Of a DNA stretch of 64,000 nucleotides, positions 1-8,371 are shown piece after piece. Origin of the DNA: an uncultured Lysobacteraceae bacterium (lineage in GTDB: Bacteria; Pseudomonadota; Gammaproteobacteria; Xanthomonadales; Xanthomonadaceae); NCBI GenBank assembly GCA_936911875.1, contig CAKZGB010000012.1:1-64000 (forward strand), given 5' to 3'. Both the position numbers and the translations under genes were made by a program. Within the stretch, counting starts at the first letter, position 1; each line of letters opens with the position of its first letter. The notes beneath the pieces were generated by a model. That model did no database searches. It was not told the DNA's origin and was given only the letters and a program-made list of their open reading frames with translations.

Positions 1-80
1 AAAAAATAAACCGGAAAAAATAAACCGGAAAAAATAAACCGGAAAAAATAAACCGGAAAAAATAAACCGCAAAAAATAAA
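1..80. repeat. 14-bp tandem repeat, 5.7 copies
   Basis: Direct tandem repeat of the 14-mer AAAAAATAAACCGG. Copies start at 1, 15, 29, 43 and 57; the fifth ends in GC instead of GG, and a partial sixth covers 71-80. The first four copies are identical, which suggests recent expansion. The array runs off the left edge, so its full length is unknown. It lies just downstream of the terminator of the minus-strand kinase gene. It is too short-period and has no spacers, so it is not a CRISPR array. Confidence 0.95.
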
Positions 81-115
81 AGGCGGCTGCCCGAAATGCA
101 ATCGGAGCGGCCGCC
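71..115 (-). terminator. Rho-independent terminator of the PfkB-family kinase
   Basis: On the minus strand the arm GGCGGCCGC (115-107) pairs with GCAGCCGCC (90-82), with one G-U pair and a 16-nt loop. A T-rich tail (TTTTATTTTTT) follows at 81-71. It lies about 25 bases beyond the kinase stop codon. The T tail merges into the 14-bp tandem repeat array. Confidence 0.8.
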
Positions 116-140
116 CTGTTTATTTTTTATTTTTTTGTAT

Positions 141-1079
141 TTATTTTTTCAAAGAATACCCAAACTGCTTCTCAAACTCGGCGTTGAACTCATCGTAGGT
201 GAACGACTGGTTCTGCGTGCCGTAATGGGAGACCTTGATGGCGCCCATCAGGTTGCCGATGCGGCCGATGGTTTCCCAGTCGTAGCCCTTGGACAGACCG
301 AACAGCAGGCCGGCACGGAACGCATCGCCACAACCGGTCGGATCTTTGATGGCCTGTTCCTGCGCTTGCGGGATCTGGTAGCTGTTGCCATCGGCAAAGA
401 TGGTGACGCCTTGCGGGCCGCGGGTGCAGATCAGTGCCTTCACACGTTCAGCGATTTCCTGCTCGGACCAGCCGGTCTGCTTTTGCAGCATGCTGGACTC
501 GTAATCGTTGACGGTGACGTAGTCGGCCAGTTCGATGAACTCGCGCAGATCCTCGGGCGAGAACAGCGGCATGGCTTGGCCGGGGTCAAAAATAAACGGA
601 ACGCCCATCTCGTGGAATTCACGAGCGTTCTGGATCATGCCCTCGCGGCTGTCGGGCGAGACCATGCCGATGCTGACGCCGGGGACATCTTTGACGTGGT
701 TCTCATACGAACGCGACATTGCACCCGGGTGGAAGGCCGTGATCTGGTTGTTGTCGTGATCGGTGGTGATGAAGGCCTGCGGGGTGAACGTGCCCGGCAG
801 CGTTTTGACGTAGTCGAGCGTGATGCCCTTTTGTTCGAACCAGGTGCGGTAGGGGCCAAAGTCATCGCCCACGGTGGCCATGGGGATGGGCGAACCGCCC
901 AGTAGCTTGAGGTTGTAGGCGATGTTGCCGGCACAGCCGCCGTACTCGCGGCGCATGTGCGGGACAAAGAACGACACATTCAGAATGTGGACTTTGTCCG
1001 GGAGGATGTGGTTTTTAAACTGGTCTTCGAACACCATGATGGTGTCGTACGCCATAGAGCCGCAGATGAGTGCTGACAT
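141..1079 (-). CDS. PfkB-family carbohydrate/adenosine kinase
   Basis: This 312-residue protein belongs to the PfkB/ribokinase family of ATP-dependent sugar and nucleoside kinases. Visible family signs are the N-terminal GSMAYDT strand, the substrate-binding segment GGCAGNIAYNL near residue 55, and the C-terminal signature DPTGCGDAFRAGLL with its catalytic Asp and anion-hole glycines. The GSMAYD/GGCAGNIAYN style matches proteins usually annotated as adenosine kinase, so ATP-dependent phosphorylation of adenosine is the likeliest role, but the substrate is inferred. I chose the ATG at 1079 because the protein from there has normal family length. The reading frame stays open upstream to 1349, but that stretch overlaps mreB and reads as non-coding. 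It is divergent from mreB and ends in a clear terminator. Confidence 0.85.
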   Translation of the reverse strand: MSALICGSMAYDTIMVFEDQFKNHILPDKVHILNVSFFVPHMRREYGGCAGNIAYNLKLLGGSPIPMATVGDDFGPYRTWFEQKGITLDYVKTLPGTFTPQAFITTDHDNNQITAFHPGAMSRSYENHVKDVPGVSIGMVSPDSREGMIQNAREFHEMGVPFIFDPGQAMPLFSPEDLREFIELADYVTVNDYESSMLQKQTGWSEQEIAERVKALICTRGPQGVTIFADGNSYQIPQAQEQAIKDPTGCGDAFRAGLLFGLSKGYDWETIGRIGNLMGAIKVSHYGTQNQSFTYDEFNAEFEKQFGYSLKK

Positions 1080-1171
1080 TTCGGGTCCGAAAATGAACAG
1101 GAAAAGGGGACAGACGCTCGCGGGACCGACCTGGCCGTAGGGCGGTTGGGTATGGACCAGCAAACTTGTTA

Positions 1172-1177
1172 AGTATA
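1172..1177 (-). promoter_or_regulatory. Candidate -10 box for the PfkB-family kinase
   Basis: On the minus strand the hexamer TATACT (complement of AGTATA) lies about 90 bases upstream of the kinase ATG. No convincing -35 box is visible 16-18 bases upstream, so the call rests on one hexamer in a short divergent intergenic region. Confidence 0.3.
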
Positions 1178-1190
1178 GCGGATATTGTGC

Positions 1191-1220
1191 TTGCCCCTGT
1201 GGAAATGCGGGGGCTAAAAT
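1191..1220 (+). promoter_or_regulatory. Candidate sigma-70 promoter of the mre operon
   Basis: TTGCCC (1191-1196) and TAAAAT (1215-1220) are separated by 18 bases. This predicts a transcript start near 1227 and a leader of about 35 nt before the mreB ATG. The region lies between divergent genes, where a promoter is expected. Confidence 0.5.
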
Positions 1221-1262
1221 AATGGGTTCACTGCCCCAACTCTCGCCCCAGGTTGATCCCCA

Positions 1263-2309
1263 ATGTTTAAGAATTTCCGTGGCATGTTCTCCAGCGATCT
1301 CTCGATCGACTTGGGAACCGCCAACACTCTGATTTATGTCCGCGGCCAAGGCATCGTCCTGAACGAGCCATCAGTGGTCGCCGTGCGACAAGATCGCCGT
1401 GGCGGGGGCACACGGTCGGTCGCAGCAGTCGGTGCCGAGGCCAAGCAGATGCTGGGTCGTACGCCGGGTCACATCACCACCATCCGCCCGATGAAGGATG
1501 GCGTGATCGCCGACTTCACCTACACCGAGGAAATGCTCAAGTACTTTATCCGTAAAGTGCACAAGAGCCGCTTCCTGCGTCCGTCGCCGCGCGTGCTGGT
1601 GTGCGTGCCTTGCGGTTCAACACAAGTGGAACGTCGCGCGATTAAAGAATCCGCGCTTGAGGCCGGTGCACGTGATGTGTTTTTGATCGAAGAGCCCATG
1701 GCCGCTGCAATCGGTGCCGGCATGCCGGTGACGGAGGCGCGCGGTTCGATGGTGGTGGACATCGGTGGTGGTACGACCGAAGTGGCAGTGATTGCTCTGA
1801 ACGGTATCGTCTACGCGGCTTCGGTTCGTATTGGCGGTGACCGCTTCGACGAATCCATCATCAATTACGTGCGTCGCCATTACGGCACCCTGATTGGTGA
1901 AGCGACGGCCGAACGCATCAAGATGGAACTGGGTTGCGCCTGGCCGCAAACCGAGAACCGCTCGATCGATGTGACGGGTCGCAATCTGTCCGAGGGTGTG
2001 CCCAAGGTCATCACCATTAATGAAAACGAAGTGCTCGAAGCACTGAAGGAACCGTTGGCCGGTATCGTCACCGCCATCAAGCTGGCGCTGGAACAAACCC
2101 CGCCGGAACTGGGTGCGGACGTTGCCGAGCGCGGTATCGTGCTGACCGGCGGTGGCGCCTTGCTGCGCGATCTCGACCGACTGATCTCCAACGAAACCGG
2201 CTTGCATGTTCAAGTCGCCGAGGATCCGTTGACCTGTGTGGCCCGCGGTGGCGGTCGTGCACTCGAGCTGGTGGACATGCACGGCAACGAGTTCTTCGCC
2301 TACGAATAA
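1263..2309 (+). CDS. mreB: Rod shape-determining protein MreB
   Basis: MreB is the bacterial actin homologue. It polymerises beneath the inner membrane and positions the elongation machinery (MreC, MreD, RodA, PBP2) in rod-shaped cells. The 348-residue length is normal. The phosphate-1 loop (DLGTANT, residues 16-22), the phosphate-2 loop (DIGGGTTEV, near residue 165) and the C-terminal adenosine motif (LTGGGALLRDLD) are all intact, so it should bind and hydrolyse ATP. The segment VRQDRRGGGTRSVAAVG resembles Xanthomonadales MreB rather than the enterobacterial form. The N-terminal MFKNFRGMF is a typical membrane-binding amphipathic start. It is the first gene of mreB-mreC-mreD-mrdA-rodA. Confidence 0.98.
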   Translation: MFKNFRGMFSSDLSIDLGTANTLIYVRGQGIVLNEPSVVAVRQDRRGGGTRSVAAVGAEAKQMLGRTPGHITTIRPMKDGVIADFTYTEEMLKYFIRKVHKSRFLRPSPRVLVCVPCGSTQVERRAIKESALEAGARDVFLIEEPMAAAIGAGMPVTEARGSMVVDIGGGTTEVAVIALNGIVYAASVRIGGDRFDESIINYVRRHYGTLIGEATAERIKMELGCAWPQTENRSIDVTGRNLSEGVPKVITINENEVLEALKEPLAGIVTAIKLALEQTPPELGADVAERGIVLTGGGALLRDLDRLISNETGLHVQVAEDPLTCVARGGGRALELVDMHGNEFFAYE

Positions 2310-2321
2310 CGTGCCCCTGAC

Positions 2322-3404
2322 GTGCCCGACCTGGCCGGCCCCAATGCAGTACCCCGCGATGGCGAATTTTCAGACACTCTGAAATTGCTGGCGTTTGTCG
2401 CGCTGGCCGTCATGATGATGGCCGTGGACAAGCAGACCCATTGGCTTGATAAAGTCCGCGAACAACTGTCGACACTGGTGCAGCCGGTGTGGGCGGTTGC
2501 GGGTTTGCCTTCGGCTGCGGCGCGCAAGATCTCGACCGATGCGGGCAGCTTCAGTTCGCTGACTGCAGAGAACCAACGCCTGCGTCGCGAGCTGATGCTC
2601 AATCGCGCGCGCCTTGATCGTGCCGAAGCCATTCTTGCTTCGACTGCTGAAACTGCGAACTTGCAGCGCGCCGTTGCGGTGCGCCCCGGCATGTCGGTGA
2701 TCATTGCCTCGGTGCTCGACGTCGATCTGGATCCGTCGCGTCAGCGTCTGGTGATTCGTGCGGGTTCGGGCGATGGCGTGCGTGTCGGTCAAACCGTCAT
2801 GGACGAAGGCGGTCTGCTCGGCCAAGTCATCTCGGTGCAATCGAACATCTCGACGGTGTTGCTGGTGACCGATCCGGAGCATGGCGTGCCAGTGATGCTC
2901 AAACGCAATGGCGTGCGCATGATTGCCTCGGGCATGGGACGCAACGATTTGCTCGATGTCATCAACGTGCCGCTCTCGACAGACATCAAACCCGGTGACG
3001 AGGTCGTCACTTCCGGTTTGGGTGGTCGCTTTGCGCCGGGCCTACCGGTGGGTGTGGTGACGCACGTGCGTGCCGATGATTCGCGGGCCTTCTTGCTGGG
3101 CGATATTCGTCCTGCCGCGCGTTTGGATCGCGGTTCGCAAGTGATGATCGTGACCTCGTCGTATACCGCCACGGCGCCCGTGGCGCTGAGTGCGGCCGAA
3201 GCTGCGGCTGCAGCACCGAAGACGGTGGCGCCTGCTACAACGGCGACGACTGCGACAACGACCACTACTCAACCGGCGACCAACACGGATGCAAACGCCG
3301 GTGCAACGCAGCCGACCTTGCTGCGTGATCCGAGCGTTCCGCCCGCGCCCAAGCCGCAACTCAAGTCGGCTGAGACGGAAAAGCCTGTGGTGCCTTCGCC
3401 ATGA
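2322..3404 (+). CDS. mreC: Rod shape-determining protein MreC
   Basis: MreC is a bitopic inner-membrane protein whose periplasmic part links MreB/MreD to penicillin-binding proteins. The 360 residues show a short cytoplasmic N terminus, one membrane helix (about residues 20-37), a coiled-coil stretch (about 75-110) and the conserved beta domain (for example GDGVRVGQTVMDEGGLLG and GDEVVTSGLGGRFAPGLPVG). A Thr/Ala/Pro-rich tail of about 80 residues (from about 280) is low-complexity and probably disordered. The start is a GTG 12 bases after mreB. The stop overlaps the mreD start (ATGA), indicating translational coupling. Confidence 0.95.
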   Translation: MPDLAGPNAVPRDGEFSDTLKLLAFVALAVMMMAVDKQTHWLDKVREQLSTLVQPVWAVAGLPSAAARKISTDAGSFSSLTAENQRLRRELMLNRARLDRAEAILASTAETANLQRAVAVRPGMSVIIASVLDVDLDPSRQRLVIRAGSGDGVRVGQTVMDEGGLLGQVISVQSNISTVLLVTDPEHGVPVMLKRNGVRMIASGMGRNDLLDVINVPLSTDIKPGDEVVTSGLGGRFAPGLPVGVVTHVRADDSRAFLLGDIRPAARLDRGSQVMIVTSSYTATAPVALSAAEAAAAAPKTVAPATTATTATTTTTQPATNTDANAGATQPTLLRDPSVPPAPKPQLKSAETEKPVVPSP

Positions 3405-3883
3405 GTCGCGAACGGCAACCGTGGCTGATGCCCATCACCTTGCTGGTGGCGTTTTTGCTGAGCGTGGTGCCGGTGGCGCCTGAGCTGCAACCCTTGCGTC
3501 CGGCGTGGGTGGCACTGGTGCTGGCGTACTGGATTATTGAATCGCCCGGTCGCGTGGGCATGGCGCTCGCGTTTTCGCTGGGCATTTTGCAGGATCTGAT
3601 CGTTGGCGGCATGCTCGGTGAGAATGCGCTGCGGCTGGTGGTGGTGACGTTTATTCTGCTGCGGTTTCGTGCGCGAATTCGGTTCTTCCCGTTGACGCAG
3701 CAAGCGGCCATCGTGGCGCTGATTCTGTTCAACGACCGCATTATTTCGGTGGCCTTGCATGCGTTCTGGCGTTTGCCCGCGGCACCGTGGACGGCATGGC
3801 TGACGCCGATGATCGGCTTTGCGCTGTGGCCGATTCTGTTTATCGCCATCGACTCGCTGCGTTTGCGCGGCTGGGGCCGATGA
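3401..3883 (+). CDS. mreD: Rod shape-determining protein MreD
   Basis: MreD is a small polytopic inner-membrane partner of MreC in the elongasome. The 160-residue protein is strongly hydrophobic with about five predicted membrane helices. The opening SRERQPWLMPITLLVAFLLSV and the segment GILQDLIVGGMLGENALRL match the family. It overlaps mreC by ATGA, and the next gene begins two bases after its stop. Position in the mre cluster makes the call firm despite the family's low sequence conservation. Confidence 0.92.
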   Translation: MSRERQPWLMPITLLVAFLLSVVPVAPELQPLRPAWVALVLAYWIIESPGRVGMALAFSLGILQDLIVGGMLGENALRLVVVTFILLRFRARIRFFPLTQQAAIVALILFNDRIISVALHAFWRLPAAPWTAWLTPMIGFALWPILFIAIDSLRLRGWGR

Positions 3884-3884
3884 C

Positions 3885-5891
3885 GTGGCCGACCTCAAAC
3901 GGTTTCTGATCGGCAACGGACGTCGTAACGTCAAGAGTACGGCGCGCGAGAGCGAACTGTTCCGCAATCGCGCCATCGTTGCGATGGGCGCGGTGGTGCT
4001 GCTCACCGTATTTCTGGCGCTGTGGTATTTCCGCCTGCAAGTACTGAACTACACTCACTATCAAACGCAATCCACGCAAAACAGCATTCGTCCCAAGCCT
4101 GTGGTGCCGGGGCGCGGTCTGATCCTTGATCGTAACGGCGTGATCCTGGCGCAGAACGTCCCGGCATTTCGTCTCGATGTGACCCCGTTTCGTGCGGGTC
4201 CGCCGGAGGAATGGTTGCCTGCGTTACGTGCGCGCATTGCCCTGACCGATGAAGAAGTCGAGAACTATCGCAAAGCCATCAAAGGCAGTCGCGGGTTCAA
4301 GATCGTCACGTTGAAAGAGCGCCTGACCGAAGAAGAGATTGCGATCATGTCGTCGGATCGATGGCGCTTTCCGGGCATGGAACTGACGCCGTACATGCAG
4401 CGCTACTATCCGTACGGCAACCTGTTCGCGCATGTGATCGGCTATGTGGGTCGCATCGATGAAAAAGATAAAGAGAAACTCGGCAGCGAGAACTCGGCGC
4501 TGAGTCATATCGGTAAGGCCGGGCTCGAACGCTATTACGAGGATCTGCTGCGCGGCAAGATCGGTTACGACAAGATCGAAACCAATGTCGATGGCCGTCC
4601 GATTCGCAGTCTCGGTCGCGTGCCCGCACAACCCGGTGTCGACTTGCGTCTGAGTATTGACATCAATCTGCAGCAGGCCATGGTCAATGCGTTTGGTGAG
4701 CACGATGGCTCGGCCGTCGCCATGGATCCGCGCACGGGTGAGATTCTGGCCATGGTGTCATTGCCTGCGTACAACCCTAACCTGTTCGTCAACGGCATTC
4801 CGAGTTCGCTGTATCGCGAGCTGATGGACAATCCGTCGCGCCCGATGTTTAACCGCAATGTGTTGGGCGGCGGTCCGCCGGGCTCGACCATCAAACCGCT
4901 GGTCGCACTGGCCGGCCTCGAGAGCGGCCAAATTGACTTGAATTACCGCGTGTTTTCGACCGGTGAGTTTTTTATTCCGGGTCAACGACGTGGCTATCGC
5001 GATGCGCACCGCGGCTCCGGTTGGACGGACATCAAGAAGTCGATCTGGGACTCGGTCAACTTCTTCTATTACAAACTGGCGTATGACATGGGCATCGAGA
5101 AATTTGATCGCTACATGCGCGAGTACGGTTTCGGTGAAGTCACCGGCGTGGACCTGAGCGGTGAGAACAAGGGTGTCGTGCCGTCGCCACAGTACAAGAT
5201 GAAGCGCAGCAAGGAGAGCTGGTATCCGGGCGAAACCGTGATCTCGGGCATCGGTCAGGGCTACTGGGTGGCCACCATGCTGCAGCTGGTGCAGGGCATC
5301 GGTGCAATCGCCAATGACGGCGCCATGCATCGTCCCCATCTGGTGTGGCAAGTGCGCTCGGGTTATCAGAAGCCGTGGGTCAGCGTCGCATCGCCTGTTA
5401 AAAAGCACATCAGTACCAACAAGGCGTTCCTGGATGTCATCAAGGAAGGCATGCATCTGACGATGGTGGTCGGCACCGGTGCGAGCCTTGCGCGCGGTGC
5501 GCCGTATACCTTTGCGGGCAAGACCGGTACCGCGCAAAAAGTTTCGCGTAAGGGTTCGGCGTCGATGAATCCGCATTCGCTGCCGCTGCATTTGCGCCAT
5601 CAGGCTTTGTTTGTCGGCTTTGCACCCGTCGAAGACCCGCAGATCGTGATTGCCGTCAGCGTCGAGCATGGTGGTTATGGCGCCAGCACCGCGGGTCCGA
5701 TTGCGCGCAAAGTCTTTGATGCGTGGCTGCTGCAACGTCCTTCAGATCCCGCCCCGCGTCCGGAACCCGCGCCCGATGAAATCATGGCCGCCGAATTGGC
5801 GCGCCTGGAACTGGCCAAGCAGCAAGCGACGAAACCGGAGCCGGCAACGCCTTCGACTGAAGCCCCAAAAGTTACGGAGCCCAAACCATGA
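3885..5891 (+). CDS. mrdA: Penicillin-binding protein 2, peptidoglycan transpeptidase
   Basis: PBP2 is the class B transpeptidase that cross-links peptidoglycan during cell elongation, in complex with the glycosyltransferase RodA. From the GTG at 3885 it is 668 residues. There is one N-terminal membrane helix (about residues 32-52), a pedestal domain, then the transpeptidase domain with active-site STIK (Ser334, Lys337), SVN and KTG (Lys546, in AGKTGTAQK). The GTG one base after the mreD stop is preferred; an ATG at 3819 in frame would overlap mreD by 65 bases and add a non-family extension. The tail is Pro/Glu/Ala-rich. The stop overlaps the rodA start (ATGA). Confidence 0.96.
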   Translation: MADLKRFLIGNGRRNVKSTARESELFRNRAIVAMGAVVLLTVFLALWYFRLQVLNYTHYQTQSTQNSIRPKPVVPGRGLILDRNGVILAQNVPAFRLDVTPFRAGPPEEWLPALRARIALTDEEVENYRKAIKGSRGFKIVTLKERLTEEEIAIMSSDRWRFPGMELTPYMQRYYPYGNLFAHVIGYVGRIDEKDKEKLGSENSALSHIGKAGLERYYEDLLRGKIGYDKIETNVDGRPIRSLGRVPAQPGVDLRLSIDINLQQAMVNAFGEHDGSAVAMDPRTGEILAMVSLPAYNPNLFVNGIPSSLYRELMDNPSRPMFNRNVLGGGPPGSTIKPLVALAGLESGQIDLNYRVFSTGEFFIPGQRRGYRDAHRGSGWTDIKKSIWDSVNFFYYKLAYDMGIEKFDRYMREYGFGEVTGVDLSGENKGVVPSPQYKMKRSKESWYPGETVISGIGQGYWVATMLQLVQGIGAIANDGAMHRPHLVWQVRSGYQKPWVSVASPVKKHISTNKAFLDVIKEGMHLTMVVGTGASLARGAPYTFAGKTGTAQKVSRKGSASMNPHSLPLHLRHQALFVGFAPVEDPQIVIAVSVEHGGYGASTAGPIARKVFDAWLLQRPSDPAPRPEPAPDEIMAAELARLELAKQQATKPEPATPSTEAPKVTEPKP

Positions 5892-6982
5892 GTTTATTTC
5901 GCTGGTTTTTAGGGCTGACGCGACATCTGCTGCGTAGCTTGGATCCGATACTGTTGGGCGCGCTGGTGTGCCTGATGGGTGTGGGTCTGGTGACGCAATA
6001 CGGCGCAGGCGATGGCACGATGCGTCCGGTGGTGGCACAAGGTGCGCGCTACGTGATCGGCTTTGGTGTGATGTGGCTGCTGTCGCGCGTGCAACCCGCG
6101 CAGTTACGCAACGCATCGCCGTATGTGTATCTGTTCTCGCTGATTCCGCTGATGATTGTGCTGCTGATCGGGCAGGGCAAGCACGGCAACTTATGGATCA
6201 ACTTGGGCGTGTTTTATTTCCAGCCGTCGGAGCTGCTGAAAATCACCTTGCCGATGGCCGTAGCGTGGTACGTCAACGAACAGTCGTTGCCGCCAAAACT
6301 GCGCACGATTCTGACTAGCGGCGTGATCATCGGCATTCCGGTGCTGCTGATCCTGAAGCAGCCGGACTTTGGTACTGCGATGCTGGTGGGCATTAGTGGC
6401 GCCTTCGTGCTGTATTTAGCGGGTTTGAGCTGGTGGTGGTTTGCAGGTGCGGCTGCGGCGGTGGCATCGATTGCGCCGGTGGCGTGGTTCTTTTTGCTGC
6501 GGCCGTATCAGAAGGATCGCGTGCTGACGTTCCTCAATCCCGAGAACGATCCGCAAGGTGCGGGCTGGAACATCATTCAATCCAAGATTGCGATCGGCTC
6601 CGGTGGCATGTTCGGCAAGGGCTTAGGGCAGGGTACGCAGTCGCATCTCAACTACATTCCGGAGCACACGACCGACTTTGCATTCTCGGTGTTCTCCGAA
6701 GAGTGGGGATGGATCGGCGTGGTCGTGGTGTTCGCGTTGTATGCCGTGGTGGTACTGCGCTGCCTGTGGATTGCGATGCAGTCGAAGGATGGGTGGGGTC
6801 GTCTGGTGGCCGGCGCGCTGGGGTTAGCTTTCGGCGTGTACGTGATCGTCAACGGCGGCATGATCTCCAATTTGCTACCGGTCGTCGGGGTGCCGATGCC
6901 GCTGCTGAGTTACGGCGGGACCTCGGCGGTGTCGTTGCTGACCGGTATGGGCCTGGTGATGGCCGTTCGACGCCGCAGCTGA
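5888..6982 (+). CDS. rodA: Peptidoglycan glycosyltransferase RodA
   Basis: RodA is a SEDS-family polymerase that extends glycan strands from lipid II with PBP2 during elongation. It is 364 residues and highly hydrophobic, with about ten predicted helices. Conserved SEDS segments are visible: LKQPDFGTAM, RPYQKDRVLTFLNPENDPQG, and the C-terminal signature region GVPMPLLSYGGTSAV. The start ATG overlaps the mrdA stop. It is the last gene of the mre operon. No hairpin-plus-T terminator is visible in the 94 bases to mltB. Confidence 0.97.
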   Translation: MSLFRWFLGLTRHLLRSLDPILLGALVCLMGVGLVTQYGAGDGTMRPVVAQGARYVIGFGVMWLLSRVQPAQLRNASPYVYLFSLIPLMIVLLIGQGKHGNLWINLGVFYFQPSELLKITLPMAVAWYVNEQSLPPKLRTILTSGVIIGIPVLLILKQPDFGTAMLVGISGAFVLYLAGLSWWWFAGAAAAVASIAPVAWFFLLRPYQKDRVLTFLNPENDPQGAGWNIIQSKIAIGSGGMFGKGLGQGTQSHLNYIPEHTTDFAFSVFSEEWGWIGVVVVFALYAVVVLRCLWIAMQSKDGWGRLVAGALGLAFGVYVIVNGGMISNLLPVVGVPMPLLSYGGTSAVSLLTGMGLVMAVRRRS

Positions 6983-7063
6983 GCCCTGCCGCGCGCGTCA
7001 CGCCTTAACATTTTCCTTACATCTTTCGCCGTGAAAAGGGCGGAAATTCAAGGGCTTACATGA

Positions 7064-7069
7064 TATTCT
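7064..7069 (+). promoter_or_regulatory. Candidate -10 box close to the mltB start
   Basis: TATTCT ends eight bases before the mltB ATG. A start point about seven bases downstream would make the transcript leaderless or nearly so. No good -35 match is visible, and no Shine-Dalgarno sequence precedes the ATG. Confidence 0.3.
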
Positions 7070-7076
7070 CAATGTC

Positions 7077-8225
7077 ATGACGAAGAAGACCCTGCTCCAG
7101 ATCTCCGCCGTCGGTGGTGCCGCGCTGCTGTTGAGCGCCTGTGCCTCGATTTACTCCAACGAACTGCAGGGCGAAAAAGCCCCCGAGTCGACGACGACCC
7201 CGCCGACGAGCGCGGCCACCACGCCGACGGCTGACAACGGCCTGCCCAAGCCCAAGACCAATCCGCTGCCCGATCCGCTGCCGCCGATGGCCCTGGCGGA
7301 GGCCAAAGAAGATTTTGTCAAACGCACCAGCGCCAAGTTCGGCATCGATCCGAACTCGGTTCGCAGCGTACTGAATCAGGCCACCAAACTAGATAGCGTC
7401 ATCGCGCTGATGTCCAAGCCGGCTGAGACCAGCAAGACTTGGGCGCAATACCGTCCGATCTTTATCACCGATGCGCGCATCAGCGGCGGTCGCAAGTTCA
7501 TTGCTGAAAACCGTGCCGATCTGGAAAAGGTCGAATCCGTTTACGGCGTGCCGAAAGAAATCATCGTGGCAATCATGGGCGTCGAAACCGGTTGGGGCGC
7601 CAACATGGGCAAGACCAATGTCGTCAATGCGCTGTATACGCTTGGCTTTTTCTATCCGCGCAGTGGCGATCCGAGCAAGGCCGATCGTGAAGCACGCCGC
7701 GAGGCCTTCTTCCGCAATGAGCTGATGGAACTGTTTGCCATGGGCAAGCGCGAGAAGATGGACATCACCACCTTGCAGGGTTCGTACGCCGGTGCGATGG
7801 GCTACGGTCAGTTCATGCCGTCGAGCTACATGGAACTTGCAGTCGATGGCGATGGCGACGGTCGCGCCGATCTCTTCCATAGCAAGAAAGATGCGTTTGC
7901 GTCTATTGCCAATTACTTTGTGCGACGTGGCGGTTGGGTGCGTGGCGGTACCGTGACGCTGAAGGCAACGAAAGATGCCGGCGCGTCAGACATGACGCCC
8001 GAATCGCTCGATCCGATTTATACCGTGCAGCAGCTGGCGGATAAGGGTTTCCGCCCGCTGATTCCGGTGACTGCAAGTGCGAAGGCTAACGTGTTCCGTC
8101 TTGATGGCGTGAACGGGCCTGAGTATTGGTACAGCTTCCAGAATTTCTATGCGATTACGAGATACAACATTTCGAAGCATTACGGCATGGCCGTGTATGA
8201 CTTGGCTCGTGAACTCGCCAAGTAG
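7077..8225 (+). CDS. mltB: Lytic murein transglycosylase B, lipoprotein
   Basis: MltB-type enzymes cleave the glycan strand of peptidoglycan non-hydrolytically, forming 1,6-anhydro-muramyl ends. The 382-residue protein has a signal peptide ending in the lipobox LSAC, so it should be an outer-membrane lipoprotein with Cys about residue 22 lipidated. A Thr/Pro-rich linker leads to the SLT domain, with IMGVETGWGANMG (catalytic Glu), the YAGAMGYGQFMPSSY core motif, and an acidic DGDGDGRADLF loop that may bind a metal. The N-terminal linker is longer than in many homologues. It is followed by a dispersed repeat and then rlpA, a functionally matched septal/sidewall gene. Confidence 0.93.
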   Translation: MTKKTLLQISAVGGAALLLSACASIYSNELQGEKAPESTTTPPTSAATTPTADNGLPKPKTNPLPDPLPPMALAEAKEDFVKRTSAKFGIDPNSVRSVLNQATKLDSVIALMSKPAETSKTWAQYRPIFITDARISGGRKFIAENRADLEKVESVYGVPKEIIVAIMGVETGWGANMGKTNVVNALYTLGFFYPRSGDPSKADREARREAFFRNELMELFAMGKREKMDITTLQGSYAGAMGYGQFMPSSYMELAVDGDGDGRADLFHSKKDAFASIANYFVRRGGWVRGGTVTLKATKDAGASDMTPESLDPIYTVQQLADKGFRPLIPVTASAKANVFRLDGVNGPEYWYSFQNFYAITRYNISKHYGMAVYDLARELAK

Positions 8226-8256
8226 TAAATGGAAAATGGGATTTGGTAACTGGTAA
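8226..8256 (+). repeat. Dispersed GGTAAATGG-type repeat, copy A
   Basis: The sequence TAAATGGAAAATGGGATTTG, followed by GTAACTGGTAAG, immediately follows the mltB stop codon. It belongs to the same family as copies near 13336, 14466, 24221, 24296, 24763 and 24883 (core GGTAAATGG, then AAATGGGA, then TTGGTAA). It is in the G-rich orientation on the plus strand. Confidence 0.75.
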
Positions 8257-8332
8257 GAGCAAAAGCAAAAGCAAAAGCAAGAGCAAAAGCAAGAGCAAGA
8301 GCAAGAGCAAAAGCAATAGCAAAGGCGAGAGC
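8255..8332 (+). repeat. Imperfect hexamer tandem repeat (AGCAAA/AGCAAG)
   Basis: About 13 units of a six-base motif alternate between AGCAAA and AGCAAG and decay at the right end (AGCAAT, AGCAAA, GGCGAG). The array fills the gap between mltB and rlpA and begins inside the dispersed repeat copy. A hexamer period in a non-coding spacer changes gene spacing without frameshift consequences. Confidence 0.9.
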
Positions 8333-8371
8333 GGGCTTTTGTAAGTGATTGGTCGAATGGGACATAGATAT

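Noticed and set aside
1..80. CRISPR array
   Set aside because: The units are contiguous 14-mers without spacers, and no cas genes are in the window.
1080..1349. N-terminal extension of the PfkB-family kinase to 402 residues
   Set aside because: It covers the mreB promoter and overlaps the mreB start on the other strand; the family starts at the ATG at 1079.
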